Positions 7,860-17,507 are shown, numbered from the stretch's first letter. The stretch is 45,825 nt of DNA from SXZD01 sp034680345 (GCA_034680345.1 JAXISZ010000014.1:1-45825), one strand, 5' to 3'. Numbers and translations are program-made. The notes: generated from the letters alone by a model not told the origin.

Positions 7860-8738
7860 ATGCTTGAACTGGATATTTCTAGCTCATTTTGGTGGGCCAT
7901 TGCGTTTATTTCAGGGGCTTTTATTGGGTCTTTTGTAAATGTTGTATCTTTGCGCATGCCTGATCTCTTAAAATACCAATGGGATCAAGATGTTGCTGAA
8001 TACTTAGATAAATCACCCAGCGAATTAGGTCTTCCAACCACCCGTCCAGCTCGCTTCACGCACGGTCGCTCAAGATGCCCTCATTGCAAAAAAATCCTCA
8101 AATGGTGGCAATTAATCCCTTTAATTAGTTTTGTTACTCTGATTGCAAAATGTTTCTATTGCAAAGAAAAAATCAGTTGGCGCTACCCAATCGTTGAATT
8201 TACCACAGGCTGTATTTTTGTGTTAATAGCAAAACTTAACCCCCCTAACATGCACTGTCTTGCCCTGTGGCTACTGGCAAGCGGTTTAATCTGCTTAGCA
8301 CTCATCGATCTTGACACCATGCTCTTGCCTGATGATATTACCTTACCACTGATGTGGCTTGGACTACTCTACAACGGCATTTCTGGCGCTATATCGCTTC
8401 ACAATGCCCTCTGGGGAGCAATGGCAGGATACGTTAGTTTATGGCTAGTTTACCAACTTTTTTTACAATTAACAGGAAAAGAAGGCATGGGCTTCGGTGA
8501 TTTCAAACTACTGGCAGCAATGGGCGCTTGGCTAGGATGGCAATCCCTACTCCCAATTGTTTTGGCCTCATCAATCGGTGGGTCTTTAATTGGAATCATC
8601 TTAATTATCTTTAAACGACATCACCGCAACCAACCCATTCCATTTGGGCCTTGGCTGGTTCTCGGTGGGTTGCTGCAAATCACCAACCTTAATCTACTAG
8701 GGCAACAATGGTTAACATTACCAACCATTTTACTGTAG
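7860..8738 (+). CDS. pilD: Type IV prepilin peptidase / N-methyltransferase
   Basis: PilD cleaves the leader of type IV pilins and type II secretion pseudopilins at the inner membrane and methylates the new N-terminus. The 292-residue A24-family protein begins with GAFIGSFVNVVSLRMP (19-34). It has both cysteine pairs of the cytoplasmic zinc-binding methyltransferase loop (Cys73/Cys76 and Cys98/Cys101). The aspartyl-protease motifs are IDLDTMLLPDD (Asp150/152) and GMGFGDFKLL (Asp214). The rest is hydrophobic helices. Its 3' end overlaps coaE by 31 bp, suggesting coupled translation. No pilin genes lie in the window, though pilD often sits apart from them. Confidence 0.94.
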   Translation: MLELDISSSFWWAIAFISGAFIGSFVNVVSLRMPDLLKYQWDQDVAEYLDKSPSELGLPTTRPARFTHGRSRCPHCKKILKWWQLIPLISFVTLIAKCFYCKEKISWRYPIVEFTTGCIFVLIAKLNPPNMHCLALWLLASGLICLALIDLDTMLLPDDITLPLMWLGLLYNGISGAISLHNALWGAMAGYVSLWLVYQLFLQLTGKEGMGFGDFKLLAAMGAWLGWQSLLPIVLASSIGGSLIGIILIIFKRHHRNQPIPFGPWLVLGGLLQITNLNLLGQQWLTLPTILL

Positions 8739-9337
8739 GTCTAACAGGTGGAATAGGTAGCGGTAAAAGTGCGGCCAGCAATCGGTTTAAAGCGCTAGGA
8801 GCTCATGTAATTGACACCGATCTTATCACCCATGAACTAACTGCCCCCCAAGGAATTGCTATAAACGCAATCGAACAATGCTTTGGCAAAATTGCGTTAA
8901 ATAATGAAGGAGGATTAAATCGAGCTTATATGCGAGAACTCGTTTTTAACAATGACAGCGCAAGACAAACACTGGAAGACATTCTACACCCACTGATTAA
9001 AGAAAAAGCGATCAACTCACTTAGCAGCAACACAGGGAGCTACAATATTCTAGTTGTACCCCTATTAACCGAAAAACCCTGGTGGCAACAATTCATGCAT
9101 GCTATCGTCGTTGTTGACTGCCCAGAAACTCTACAAATTCAAAGGGTTGCGCAGCGTAGTCAGTTACACAAAATAGAGATTTTAAAAATCTTACGATCGC
9201 AAGCCTCACGCAAACAGCGATTAAAAATTGCCAATTATATTTTGCAAAACAACGAAAGCCTGCAGCATTTACACCAGCAAATTGATCAATTGCACCATGA
9301 ATTTATCAATGCGGCGATGACAAAATATAAAAACTGA
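8708..9337 (+). CDS. coaE: Dephospho-CoA kinase
   Basis: CoaE phosphorylates dephospho-CoA at the 3' hydroxyl, the last step of coenzyme A synthesis, in the cytoplasm. The P-loop GLTGGIGSGKS lies at 11-21, followed by the substrate motif VIDTDLITHEL. The lid-region segment RVAQRSQLHKIEILKILRSQ and the terminal IANYILQNN are typical. Length (209) is normal. The ATG lies inside the pilD 3' end with AGGG upstream. pilD-coaE-zapD is a conserved cluster in beta- and gammaproteobacteria. Confidence 0.95.
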   Translation: MVNITNHFTVGLTGGIGSGKSAASNRFKALGAHVIDTDLITHELTAPQGIAINAIEQCFGKIALNNEGGLNRAYMRELVFNNDSARQTLEDILHPLIKEKAINSLSSNTGSYNILVVPLLTEKPWWQQFMHAIVVVDCPETLQIQRVAQRSQLHKIEILKILRSQASRKQRLKIANYILQNNESLQHLHQQIDQLHHEFINAAMTKYKN

Positions 9338-9370
9338 TTTACAAAATAAGCTGGTGTGCGCAACAATCGT

Positions 9371-10180
9371 ATGATTATAAGTAAAGGTGCAACTATCAAT
9401 ACCATGGGCTTAATTGAATACGAATTTCCTCTAACCGAACGAATCAGGTCATTTCTGCGGCTAGAAAATATGTTTGCTAAACTTGACCATCACATTACTG
9501 AAAGTCATCCGTTCGCCCATCACAATGCCATTCTTAATTTATTTGAAATTATTGAAAATGGCAGCCGAGCCGACCTTAAAAGTGAAGTACTACAGGAGCT
9601 AGAAAGACAAAAACAACTCCTTAACAATTTGTGTTTACCTAGCACAGAAAATCAAAACAACAATACCACCGCAAATGATTTACTACAAAAACTAACGCAG
9701 GCAGCTCAACAACTGGGGACTCTAGAGGGCCGTTTAGGCCAAGATTTACGCGATAACGAATGGCTACGTTTAATTCAAAATCGCAATACAATCAGCGGCG
9801 GCGTATGCGCTTTTGATTTGCCAACCTATCACGCTTGGCAACAGCAGCCCACCGAAAAACGCAGACAATCACTAAACGCATGGGCTGAACCTTTACGGCC
9901 ACTAGCTACCGCCATCAATTCTTTACTAAACATTTTGCGCCAAAGCGGAGAAACCCAAACCCATGAAGCAAAAGCAGGTAGTTTCACGCAAAACCTCAGC
10001 GGGAAAACATTTCAGTTGGCTAGAATCTACTTACAGCAAAATTTAGAGGTGTTTCCCGAGCTTAGTGGAAATAAACACATGATCTGGATTCGTTTTAATC
10101 AACAAGGGCAATTTAAAGAAACCAAAAATCCTCAAACCACGGATAATTTAAACTTTGAACTAAAATTATGCCGTTTTTAA
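9371..10180 (+). CDS. zapD: ZapD, cell division protein that bundles FtsZ
   Basis: ZapD (DUF1342) binds the FtsZ C-terminal tail and cross-links protofilaments at mid-cell. The core signature is IEYEFPLTERIRSFLRLENMF near the N-terminus, followed by alpha-helical sequence and a C-terminal beta-rich half. The start is uncertain: GTG 9356, ATG 9371 and ATG 9404 are all in frame. Relatives begin a few residues before the YEYP-like motif, which favours 9404 or 9371, but none has a clear ribosome site. Its stop overlaps that of the convergent Nudix/ThiE gene. The small zinc-finger gene yacG, often found next to zapD, is not seen. Confidence 0.9.
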   Translation: MIISKGATINTMGLIEYEFPLTERIRSFLRLENMFAKLDHHITESHPFAHHNAILNLFEIIENGSRADLKSEVLQELERQKQLLNNLCLPSTENQNNNTTANDLLQKLTQAAQQLGTLEGRLGQDLRDNEWLRLIQNRNTISGGVCAFDLPTYHAWQQQPTEKRRQSLNAWAEPLRPLATAINSLLNILRQSGETQTHEAKAGSFTQNLSGKTFQLARIYLQQNLEVFPELSGNKHMIWIRFNQQGQFKETKNPQTTDNLNFELKLCRF

Positions 10181-11202
10181 ACCAAAACCGCGCTGCGAAA
10201 TGCCAAGCCATGAGCACCAGCGCGACGCCCAGCTAATAAATCTGAAACGCTCATCCCACCAATTGCGTAAACGGGCAGGTGCGCCTGTATTGCAATGTTT
10301 GAAAACCCTTGCCAACCTAAGGAACTGAGTCGTTCAGGATGGCTCTTAGTAACATGCACGGAACCAATCACTGCAGCATGAGCGCCTCGATCAAATGCCC
10401 GATCTAACGCTGAAATATCATGCGCCGAAGCAGTAGCCAACGCCCAACTTTTAACGTCCAAGCACTCATCATTAGAAGACAAAAGCCGTTGTGGCCAATG
10501 AATACCAAACTGCCGCTGCACACCTTTATCAAAAACAAACCTCAATACGTGTTCACAAGCGGCATGAACCACTAAGAGAATATTACGAACAAAACAAAAC
10601 TGCCGCAGCACCTCAAAAGCTCCAACTTGCTCCCTAGCTGACAAATTAAACTCTCGAAATTGCAGCAAAAAAGAACCGTACCGAAGGTAAAATCGCTCTA
10701 TTTGAGTGCAAAAAGAAACCAACCCAACTTGATCAACCGCTGATAAAATGTACCAAGAAGGCAAAGCCAAACGCGACAAAATGGGTTCTGTTGCGGGCAA
10801 AATAGGCGTGACCCGTTGACGATATTGTGGATCCAAGGTATCCCAACAAAAAGCTTGTCCCTCACGCGCCTGAGGCTCTCCATCGAATTCCCACACGCGG
10901 TATAAATGTAGGCGCACCTTTGCGTGCGGATAATCGTGCTCAATTAAAAACCAAAAACCACCCTCTCGAATAACCAAACCCAACTCTTCTTGAATCTCTC
11001 GCACCAAAGCCTGCCAAACAGATTCGCCAGGCTCAACTTTTCCGCCAGGAAACTCCCAATAGCCCGCATACGGCTTTCCAGGAGGCCGCTGACACCAAAG
11101 AACTTGTCCATCAGGACGCTGCAAAACAGCCACTGCAACATCAATGTACGCAGCACCCCCTGCAGCACCTTTAACTCCGATAGTTCGCATTAATTGAGAC
11201 AT
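10177..11202 (-). CDS. Nudix hydrolase fused to a thiamine-phosphate synthase-like domain (MutT-ThiE)
   Basis: Residues 18-145 form a MutT-like Nudix domain. The Nudix box has GGKVEPGE (53-60) and VREIQEELGL (67-76), the family that hydrolyses 8-oxo-dGTP and other nucleoside diphosphate derivatives. Residues about 150-341 resemble ThiE, a TIM barrel, with RYGSFLLQFRE, ASAHDISALDRA, VTKSHPERLSSLGW and AIGGMSVSDL. This two-domain architecture is known in beta- and gammaproteobacteria; whether the ThiE half is catalytic is unclear. ATG 11202 is taken as the start (341 residues). An in-frame upstream start at 11304 would only extend further into argJ and lacks homology. It overlaps the end of argJ by 32 bp. 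Confidence 0.88.
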   Translation of the reverse strand: MSQLMRTIGVKGAAGGAAYIDVAVAVLQRPDGQVLWCQRPPGKPYAGYWEFPGGKVEPGESVWQALVREIQEELGLVIREGGFWFLIEHDYPHAKVRLHLYRVWEFDGEPQAREGQAFCWDTLDPQYRQRVTPILPATEPILSRLALPSWYILSAVDQVGLVSFCTQIERFYLRYGSFLLQFREFNLSAREQVGAFEVLRQFCFVRNILLVVHAACEHVLRFVFDKGVQRQFGIHWPQRLLSSNDECLDVKSWALATASAHDISALDRAFDRGAHAAVIGSVHVTKSHPERLSSLGWQGFSNIAIQAHLPVYAIGGMSVSDLLAGRRAGAHGLAFRSAVLV

Positions 11203-12400
11203 AGTCGTGTGAAAAATCGCAAGTCCAAACAGTTTCAGAAACCGATCCACGCCCAAGTGTAACTCGAACCGTGATCTCTTGTTGTGCCATAACACGCTGC
11301 CCATCTGCTTCTAAATAATCTGGGTTTCGACCACCACACTTAGCCACCCACACATCATTCAAATATAGATTAACATCCGCAATACTTAGGTCAGAAATAC
11401 CAGCATAACCAATAGCAGCCAAAATACGCCCTAAATTGGGATCAGATGCATAAAATGCCGTTTTCACCAAAGGAGAGTGTGCAATTGCATGAGCAACTGA
11501 TAAAGCCTCTTCTGAGCAAGCGGCTTGCTCAACCTGAATTGTAATGAATTTGCTCGCGCCCTCACCGTCACGAACAATAGCCTGGGCCAACTCAATAGCC
11601 AAACCCTCCAAAGCACTGTAAACCTGTGCTGCCAAAGGATGCTCATCACTATCAATTACAGCGTGAGCAGCACGCCCTGTGGCAATAACAATAAAACTGT
11701 CATTGGTTGATGTATCGCCATCAACACTAATGCGGTTAAAAGTTTTATCTGCCAAACGCTTGGTCCACACATCCAGTAAAGGCTTGGAAACAGCAGCATC
11801 CGTAGCTATATAACCAAGCATAGTAGCCATATTTGGACAAATCATGCCCGCACCCTTAGAGATGCCAGTCAGGTGAACTATAAAACCGCCCACATCTATT
11901 TGCCGAGAAGCTGCTTTGGGTTGAGTGTCTGTGGTCATAATAGCATGAGCAGCATCTAACCAATTAGCGCGCCCAAGCTGTGAACTGGCCTTTTTTACAC
12001 CTTCTAGCAAACGATCGACTGGCAGACGCTCTAAAATAACACCTGTGGAAAAAACAAGGACTTGCTCAATTGCAACACCTAACTCCTGAGCTAAAGTTGC
12101 ACAAGTTGCCTTTGCATCTAACAAACCTGCCTCTCCTGTACCCGCGTTTGCACAACCCGTATTAACCAGCAAAGCACGGATTTCTGAACCCGATTGCAAA
12201 TGTGCTCTGCATAACTGGACGGGCGCAGCACAAAAACGATTTTGAGTAAATACGCCCGAAACTGCGCTACCCGAATCCAAAACAATCAGCAAAACGTCTT
12301 TTCGATTGGGTTTACGAATATTTGCTTCCGCAAAACCAAGCCGAACACCCAAGACGGGATGTAAACTTTCCACAGATGGCGCATGTAAATTAACAGCCAT
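11171..12400 (-). CDS. argJ: ArgJ, glutamate N-acetyltransferase / amino-acid acetyltransferase
   Basis: ArgJ recycles the acetyl group from N-acetylornithine to glutamate in arginine synthesis; bifunctional forms also use acetyl-CoA. It is made as a precursor that self-cleaves before a threonine nucleophile, here Thr193 in MATMLG (191-196), preceded by GISKGAGMICPN. FTQNRFCAAPV (51-61) and LLVNTGCANAGTG (78-89) are conserved. I choose ATG 12400, which has a GGGG-containing ribosome site and gives MAVNLHAPS like relatives; TTG 12418 is also in frame. Length 409 is typical. argJ next to secA is conserved in betaproteobacteria. Confidence 0.95.
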   Translation of the reverse strand: MAVNLHAPSVESLHPVLGVRLGFAEANIRKPNRKDVLLIVLDSGSAVSGVFTQNRFCAAPVQLCRAHLQSGSEIRALLVNTGCANAGTGEAGLLDAKATCATLAQELGVAIEQVLVFSTGVILERLPVDRLLEGVKKASSQLGRANWLDAAHAIMTTDTQPKAASRQIDVGGFIVHLTGISKGAGMICPNMATMLGYIATDAAVSKPLLDVWTKRLADKTFNRISVDGDTSTNDSFIVIATGRAAHAVIDSDEHPLAAQVYSALEGLAIELAQAIVRDGEGASKFITIQVEQAACSEEALSVAHAIAHSPLVKTAFYASDPNLGRILAAIGYAGISDLSIADVNLYLNDVWVAKCGGRNPDYLEADGQRVMAQQEITVRVTLGRGSVSETVWTCDFSHDYVSINANYRS

Positions 12401-12450
12401 AAAAACCCCACGCCTCAAACTAAATGAAGCACTTTATAAACATTAAACAA

Positions 12451-15228
12451 TCAAGCCAAACTGCCATGACAGTGTTTGTACTTTTTACCCGAACCACAAG
12501 GACAAAGATCATTACGACCCACCTTAGGCCAATCGGTGCCTGACTCAACCGCCTGAATATGCTTGTGCGCCTTAAAAACAGTTACGCTTGGCACCTTTTG
12601 GCCCACCGAACCAACATCAACATCAGGATATTGATAAGTCTTGGGCTGTTCATCCAGCAAAGCAGATTGATCAAATACCTGTTTAGCAGCACTCCCCTGC
12701 TCAGACGTAGCAATCTGCACAGTCATGACTAGACGCAAACTATCGTTTCTAACTGCCAACAATAAATGGTTAAATAACTCAAACGCTTCACGTTTATATT
12801 CTTGCTTGGGATTTTTTTGTGCATACCCTCGCAAATGGATACCTTGTCGCAAGTAGTCCAACGACGCCAAGTGTTCACGCCAATGGGTGTCGATGGATTG
12901 CAATAACGCCGAACGCTCAAACGCCATAAAAGCATCCGCCCCAACCAAATCCCGTTTTTGCTGATAAACCTGCTGCGCCAAGGTTTGTAAGCGCTCAAGC
13001 AACTGCTCATCATTTAACTGAGGCTCGGCGGCTAAAATGGCTTGCACAGGAAAATCCAATAGCCACTGGATTTTTAACTCTTGCTGTAAACGCTCAACAT
13101 TCCATTGTTCCTCCACTGAAGCCCGAGGAATACAATCTCGTAACAGGTCATTAAAAACACCCTGCCGCAAACTGCTTACCAAACCGGTTAAATCTTCTGC
13201 CTCCAGCACTTCATTGCGCTGCTGGTAAATAATACGCCGCTGTTCGTTGGCAACATCATCATATTCTAGCAGCTGCTTGCGCATGTCAAAGTTTCTACCC
13301 TCAACCTTGCGCTGCGCAGATTCTATGGAGCGCGTAACCATACCTGCTTCTATAGCCTCACCTTCGGGCAACTTCAGACGTTCCATAATGGCACGCACCC
13401 GATCGCCCGCAAAAATACGCAACAGCGAGTCTTCCATTGACAAATAAAAACGGGAAGAACCTGGATCACCCTGTCGGCCTGCGCGACCACGCAATTGATT
13501 ATCAATACGCCGTGATTCGTGACGTTCACTGCCGATAATATGTAGCCCCCCAGATTCAATGACCTGGCGATTCCATTGCACCCACTGTGTCCGCAACGCT
13601 TCAATTTTAGCGGGCTTATCGGCCAAAGCAAGTGACTGATCTTGCTCAATGGCTAATACCATTTTTTCAATGTTGCCACCCAGAACAATATCTGTGCCAC
13701 GCCCCGCCATATTCGTGGCAATCGTAATTGCTCCCGAACGACCAGCCTGTGCCACAATATCTGCCTCACGGGCATGCTGTTTAGCATTCAGCACCTCGTG
13801 CGGTAGGCCCTCTTTTTGTAACAAACTAGACAACAGCTCAGAAGCTTCAATTGATGTGGTACCAACCAACACAGGTTGACCGCGCTGGTAGCAATCCTTA
13901 ATGTCATCTATGATGGCGTTGAATTTTTCTTTAGCAGATTTATAGATTTTGTCTTGCGCGTCTTGGCGAATTGCTGGCTTATTGGTTGGAATAATAACCG
14001 TTTCCAAACCATAAATTTCCTGGAATTCATAAGCCTCTGTATCTGCCGTTCCAGTCATTCCGCTTAGCTTGGAGTACATCCGAAAATAATTTTGGAATGT
14101 AATTGATGCCAAAGTTTGATTTTCCAGTTGTACAGCAACACCTTCCTTAGCTTCAACCGCTTGATGCAGACCATCACTCCAACGACGACCTGGCATCAAG
14201 CGACCAGTAAACTCATCCACAATAATTACTTCGCCATTTTGAACAACATATTGCTGATCCTTGTGATACAAAAAATGAGCCCGCAAAGCCGCTAACAAAT
14301 GGTGCAATAAAGTAATGTTGGCTGCCTCATAAAGTGAAGCACCCTCTGGCAAAATACCCAAATCAACAAGAACTTGTTCTGCCTTTTCATGACCCACCTC
14401 TGACAGATGAATTTGGTGAGATTTTTCATCAACGTAAAAATCACCTTCTGGCTCTGGTTCGTTGGACTTAGGTTCCTGCAGCATACGCTGCAAATAAGAT
14501 GGTACAACATTAATTTTACGGTACAGATCTGTATGGTCATCTGCAGGACCAGAAATAATCAAAGGTGTACGCGCTTCGTCAATTAATATGGAATCGACTT
14601 CGTCCACAACAGCAAAATTCAAGCCACGCTGCACCCGATCACCGACAAGATGCACCATGTTATCGCGCAAATAATCAAAACCAAACTCATTATTGGTACC
14701 ATAAGTAATATCTGCTGCATATGCGCTTTGCTTTTCCTGATGGGACATTCGCGACAAATTGATGCCAACGGTTAACCCCAAAAACGCGTATATTCGCCCC
14801 ATCCAAGCAGCATCACGCTGCGCCAAATAATCATTGACTGTGACAATATGAACGCCTTTTCCAGAAATTGCATTCAAGTATGCTGGCAAAGTAGCCATTA
14901 AGGTTTTACCCTCGCCCGTGCGCATTTCAGCTATTTTCCCCTGATGCAGGGCTATACCACCAATCAACTGCACATCAAAATGGCGCATGCCGTGTACGCG
15001 TCTGCCAGCCTCTCGCACCACCGCAAAAGCTTCAGGCAAAATTTGATCTAATGTTTCACCAGAGGCATAACGCTGACGAAACACCTGAGTCTTCTCCGCT
15101 AACTCTTGGTCGGACAAACCAACAATTGACGATTCGAAGGCATTAATTTTAGCCACAATCTCACGGTATTGCTTAAGCAAACGGTCATTGCGACTTCCAA
15201 AAATTTTTGTCAATAAATTGCTGATCAT
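12451..15228 (-). CDS. secA: SecA, preprotein translocase ATPase
   Basis: SecA drives post-translational export through SecYEG. The 925-residue protein starts MISNLLTKIFGSRNDRLLKQ. It has the Walker A motif MRTGEGKTL (102-110), the DEVDSILIDEA Walker B-like motif, and helicase motifs GTTSIEASE and GGLHIIGSERHESRRIDNQL, followed by the scaffold and wing regions. It ends with the zinc-binding SEC-C motif CPCGSGKKYKHCH. An in-frame ATG at 15252 would add eight residues not found in relatives. The 214-bp gap before it, shared with the divergent DciA-like gene, must contain its promoter; I could not single out one. Transcribed toward argJ, 50 bp away. Confidence 0.97.
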   Translation of the reverse strand: MISNLLTKIFGSRNDRLLKQYREIVAKINAFESSIVGLSDQELAEKTQVFRQRYASGETLDQILPEAFAVVREAGRRVHGMRHFDVQLIGGIALHQGKIAEMRTGEGKTLMATLPAYLNAISGKGVHIVTVNDYLAQRDAAWMGRIYAFLGLTVGINLSRMSHQEKQSAYAADITYGTNNEFGFDYLRDNMVHLVGDRVQRGLNFAVVDEVDSILIDEARTPLIISGPADDHTDLYRKINVVPSYLQRMLQEPKSNEPEPEGDFYVDEKSHQIHLSEVGHEKAEQVLVDLGILPEGASLYEAANITLLHHLLAALRAHFLYHKDQQYVVQNGEVIIVDEFTGRLMPGRRWSDGLHQAVEAKEGVAVQLENQTLASITFQNYFRMYSKLSGMTGTADTEAYEFQEIYGLETVIIPTNKPAIRQDAQDKIYKSAKEKFNAIIDDIKDCYQRGQPVLVGTTSIEASELLSSLLQKEGLPHEVLNAKQHAREADIVAQAGRSGAITIATNMAGRGTDIVLGGNIEKMVLAIEQDQSLALADKPAKIEALRTQWVQWNRQVIESGGLHIIGSERHESRRIDNQLRGRAGRQGDPGSSRFYLSMEDSLLRIFAGDRVRAIMERLKLPEGEAIEAGMVTRSIESAQRKVEGRNFDMRKQLLEYDDVANEQRRIIYQQRNEVLEAEDLTGLVSSLRQGVFNDLLRDCIPRASVEEQWNVERLQQELKIQWLLDFPVQAILAAEPQLNDEQLLERLQTLAQQVYQQKRDLVGADAFMAFERSALLQSIDTHWREHLASLDYLRQGIHLRGYAQKNPKQEYKREAFELFNHLLLAVRNDSLRLVMTVQIATSEQGSAAKQVFDQSALLDEQPKTYQYPDVDVGSVGQKVPSVTVFKAHKHIQAVESGTDWPKVGRNDLCPCGSGKKYKHCHGSLA

Positions 15229-15442
15229 ATAGCTATTTGGCCACACCCACACTGAGGCTCTGCAATCGTTTTAATTATTAAAGTGTAACACGGCCAGCCA
15301 CTAGACCACATACTTTAACTCCCTAACGCAAAACACAATTGCATATCAAGCTATAAATTTATGGTGTAACAGTTGAATGCTAAGTTTCTGCACACACCAA
15401 ATTTAGACTAAACTGTGGTTTTTTAACCTCTGCGCTACTACT

Positions 15443-15916
15443 ATGACCCCAAAGTTGTCTTGTCTTTTAGCCAACGACTGGCTAAAACGAAACAGTACAA
15501 GCGCTGGCCAATTGTTTGAGCAAGTTGAACAATTAAAAAAGTTGCAAAACGATATCAACGCTTGGAGCTCTGGCAGCCCACTGAAGATGCATGTTGGTGT
15601 GCTGCGTGAAAAACGTCTCAAACTATTCGTTGATCACCCTGCCATTTTGGCCAGAGCACGCCAGCAATTACCAAGCTTGCTCAGTCGACTCAATGAGCGT
15701 GGCTGGGGTTTATACGGCATTGATTTAAAACTGCGCAGTTACCCTGAGCCTTTAAGCCGCAAAAGCCACACGAAACAAGGTCGGTTTTCTGTTGCGGCAA
15801 AAAAGGCGTTCTTAAAATTAAGCCAGGAGTTACATCACCCTGAATTACAGTCTGCAACCGCTTCTTTATGTCAGCGCAATGACTGGAATTTACCAGCTAA
15901 ACCTAAGACAAACTAA
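15443..15916 (+). CDS. DciA-like protein (DUF721 family)
   Basis: This 157-residue basic protein lies between secA and lpxC, the conserved betaproteobacterial position of the DUF721 gene. DciA is the ancestral loader of the replicative helicase DnaB in bacteria lacking DnaC. The segment GVLREKRLKLFVDHPAILARARQQLPSLLSRLNERG has the helix-and-strand pattern of the DUF721 core (KH-like fold), and the C-terminus is positively charged. The call rests on context plus a general resemblance; the motifs are weak. It runs divergently from secA and ends 34 bp from the convergent lpxC. Confidence 0.65.
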   Translation: MTPKLSCLLANDWLKRNSTSAGQLFEQVEQLKKLQNDINAWSSGSPLKMHVGVLREKRLKLFVDHPAILARARQQLPSLLSRLNERGWGLYGIDLKLRSYPEPLSRKSHTKQGRFSVAAKKAFLKLSQELHHPELQSATASLCQRNDWNLPAKPKTN

Positions 15917-15950
15917 CCCCATAAAACTCAGCAATGCCGTTAGACCAAAA

Positions 15951-16871
15951 CTAAGCCCAAGCCCAATCTGTGCGAAACACCTGCGGCGTTTCTTGCACAC
16001 TCTGATAGCTTATGATCTCGTAATTGGCTTGATCAGCGATTAACAAACGAATCAATTCGTTGTTCAGGCCATGACCGGAACGAAATGCTGAATAAGCACC
16101 AACAATTGGATAACCAATCACATAAAGATCGCCAATTGCATCCAAAATTTTGTGCTTAACAAATTCGTCATCGTAACGCAGGCCATCAGGGTTTAAAATG
16201 CGATATTCATCCATGACAATCGCATTGTCTAAATTACCGCCTCTTGCCAGGCCAATATTTCGCAACGCCTCCACATCTTGCATAAAGCCAAAAGTACGGG
16301 CACGCGCAATATCTCGAATATAAGAATGTTTGCTAAAATCAATTTCTAACAGTTGACCTGTTTTATCTATTGCAGGATGACCGAAATCAATTTCAAAACG
16401 CAGCTTGAACCCCTCGTATGGTTGTAGTCGGGCCCACTTTAAGGATCGACCAGAACCTTCAAGAATTTCAACCTTTTTTTTAACGCGGATAAACTTCTTT
16501 AATGCTGGCTGCTCGACCAAGCCAGCTTGCTGTAACAAATAGATGAAAGCAGCAGCGCTCCCGTCCATAATGGGCACTTCTTCCGAGTCTAAATTCACAT
16601 AAAGATTATCAATGCCTAAGCCGTAAAGGGCTGACATTAAATGCTCAATTGTTGAAACTTTTACGCCATTTTTTTCCATGGTCGAAGCCATTCGGGTGTC
16701 CCCGATAGCCGTGGCATTGACAGGAAATTCCACAGGCGGGTTCATATCCACCCGTCTAAACACAATACCAGAGCCAACTGGGGCAGGCTGTATGCACAAC
16801 CGAACCCGTTTGCCCGAATGCAAACCAATTCCTACAGCGTTTAGGGTTTGTTTAATTGTGCGTTGTTTCAT
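15951..16871 (-). CDS. lpxC: LpxC, UDP-3-O-acyl-N-acetylglucosamine deacetylase
   Basis: LpxC is the zinc amidase that carries out the committed step of lipid A synthesis. Zinc ligands are visible as His77 (STIEHLMSAL) and the His and Asp of VKHKILDAIGD near 236-240. The catalytic His of RSGHGLNN lies near 263. The N-terminus MKQRTIKQTLNAVGIGLHSG is the family signature, so ATG 16871 is chosen over an in-frame ATG at 16931 that would add 20 unrelated residues overlapping the upstream peroxiredoxin gap. Length 306 is normal. It closes the dcw-linked run after ftsZ and the peroxiredoxin gene. Confidence 0.97.
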   Translation of the reverse strand: MKQRTIKQTLNAVGIGLHSGKRVRLCIQPAPVGSGIVFRRVDMNPPVEFPVNATAIGDTRMASTMEKNGVKVSTIEHLMSALYGLGIDNLYVNLDSEEVPIMDGSAAAFIYLLQQAGLVEQPALKKFIRVKKKVEILEGSGRSLKWARLQPYEGFKLRFEIDFGHPAIDKTGQLLEIDFSKHSYIRDIARARTFGFMQDVEALRNIGLARGGNLDNAIVMDEYRILNPDGLRYDDEFVKHKILDAIGDLYVIGYPIVGAYSAFRSGHGLNNELIRLLIADQANYEIISYQSVQETPQVFRTDWAWA

Positions 16872-16936
16872 AACAAAACCCAACCAAAAAAGTCTGCTTA
16901 AAACTGACAACAAGCTTTCATAGTTGGGCAAACACC

Positions 16937-17443
16937 TTAACCCAATTGCTTCAGCAATGTGTCAGCATCGCTAACAACAAATTTCCCAGCATCGTCCAAA
17001 TTAAACCGCTCCACAATACCATCTTTAACCAACATAGAATAGCGCTGTGAACGCATGCCTAAACCATGGCCTGCCAGATCAAAAGTTAAACCCAATTTTG
17101 CTGTGTAATCACAAGATCCATCAGCCATCATGCGCACTTTGCCAGTTGCTTTTTGATCGCGCCCCCACACACCCATTACAAACGGGTCGTTGACTGACAG
17201 ACACCAAATTTCATCCACGCCCTTGGCTTTAAAAGCTTCAAACTGTTCAATAAATCCAGGCAAATGCTTAGCTGAACAAGTTGGAGTGTAAGCGCCTGGC
17301 AATCCCAAAATGGCAATTGTCTTTCCCTTGGCAAGATCAACAACAGAAAAATTATTGGGTCCAATACTGCATCCCGCCGTCTCTACTTCAACGAACTCGA
17401 ACAAAGTACCTTCTGGCAAACGATCACCAATCTTAATGGTCAT
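16937..17443 (-). CDS. Prx5-type atypical peroxiredoxin
   Basis: This 168-residue thioredoxin-fold peroxidase reduces hydroperoxides, usually with glutathione/glutaredoxin or thioredoxin as donor. The peroxidatic cysteine is Cys56 in GLPGAYTPTCSAKHLPGF. Other family blocks are GVDEIWCLSVNDPFVMGVWG and GLGMRSQRYSMLVKDG. The ATG has a GGAG ribosome site. A peroxiredoxin between ftsZ and lpxC is a recurrent betaproteobacterial arrangement. A weak terminator-like hairpin precedes it, so it may be partly uncoupled from ftsZ transcription. Confidence 0.93.
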   Translation of the reverse strand: MTIKIGDRLPEGTLFEFVEVETAGCSIGPNNFSVVDLAKGKTIAILGLPGAYTPTCSAKHLPGFIEQFEAFKAKGVDEIWCLSVNDPFVMGVWGRDQKATGKVRMMADGSCDYTAKLGLTFDLAGHGLGMRSQRYSMLVKDGIVERFNLDDAGKFVVSDADTLLKQLG

Positions 17444-17454
17444 GAAAAAACTCC

Positions 17455-17479
17455 AAAAAAAGCGAGCAAATTAACCCGC
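17455..17479 (-). terminator. Weak terminator-like hairpin between ftsZ and the peroxiredoxin gene
   Basis: On the minus strand GCGGG and CTCGC can form a 5-bp stem (one G-U pair) around an 8-base loop. Seven U residues (complement of 17455-17461) follow directly. It lies about 30 bp past the ftsZ stop and just before the peroxiredoxin ribosome site, so it may attenuate read-through from the division operon. The stem is short. Confidence 0.4.
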
Positions 17480-17507
17480 GTTCTAAAAAAGCTGGCAAAC
17501 TAAAAGC

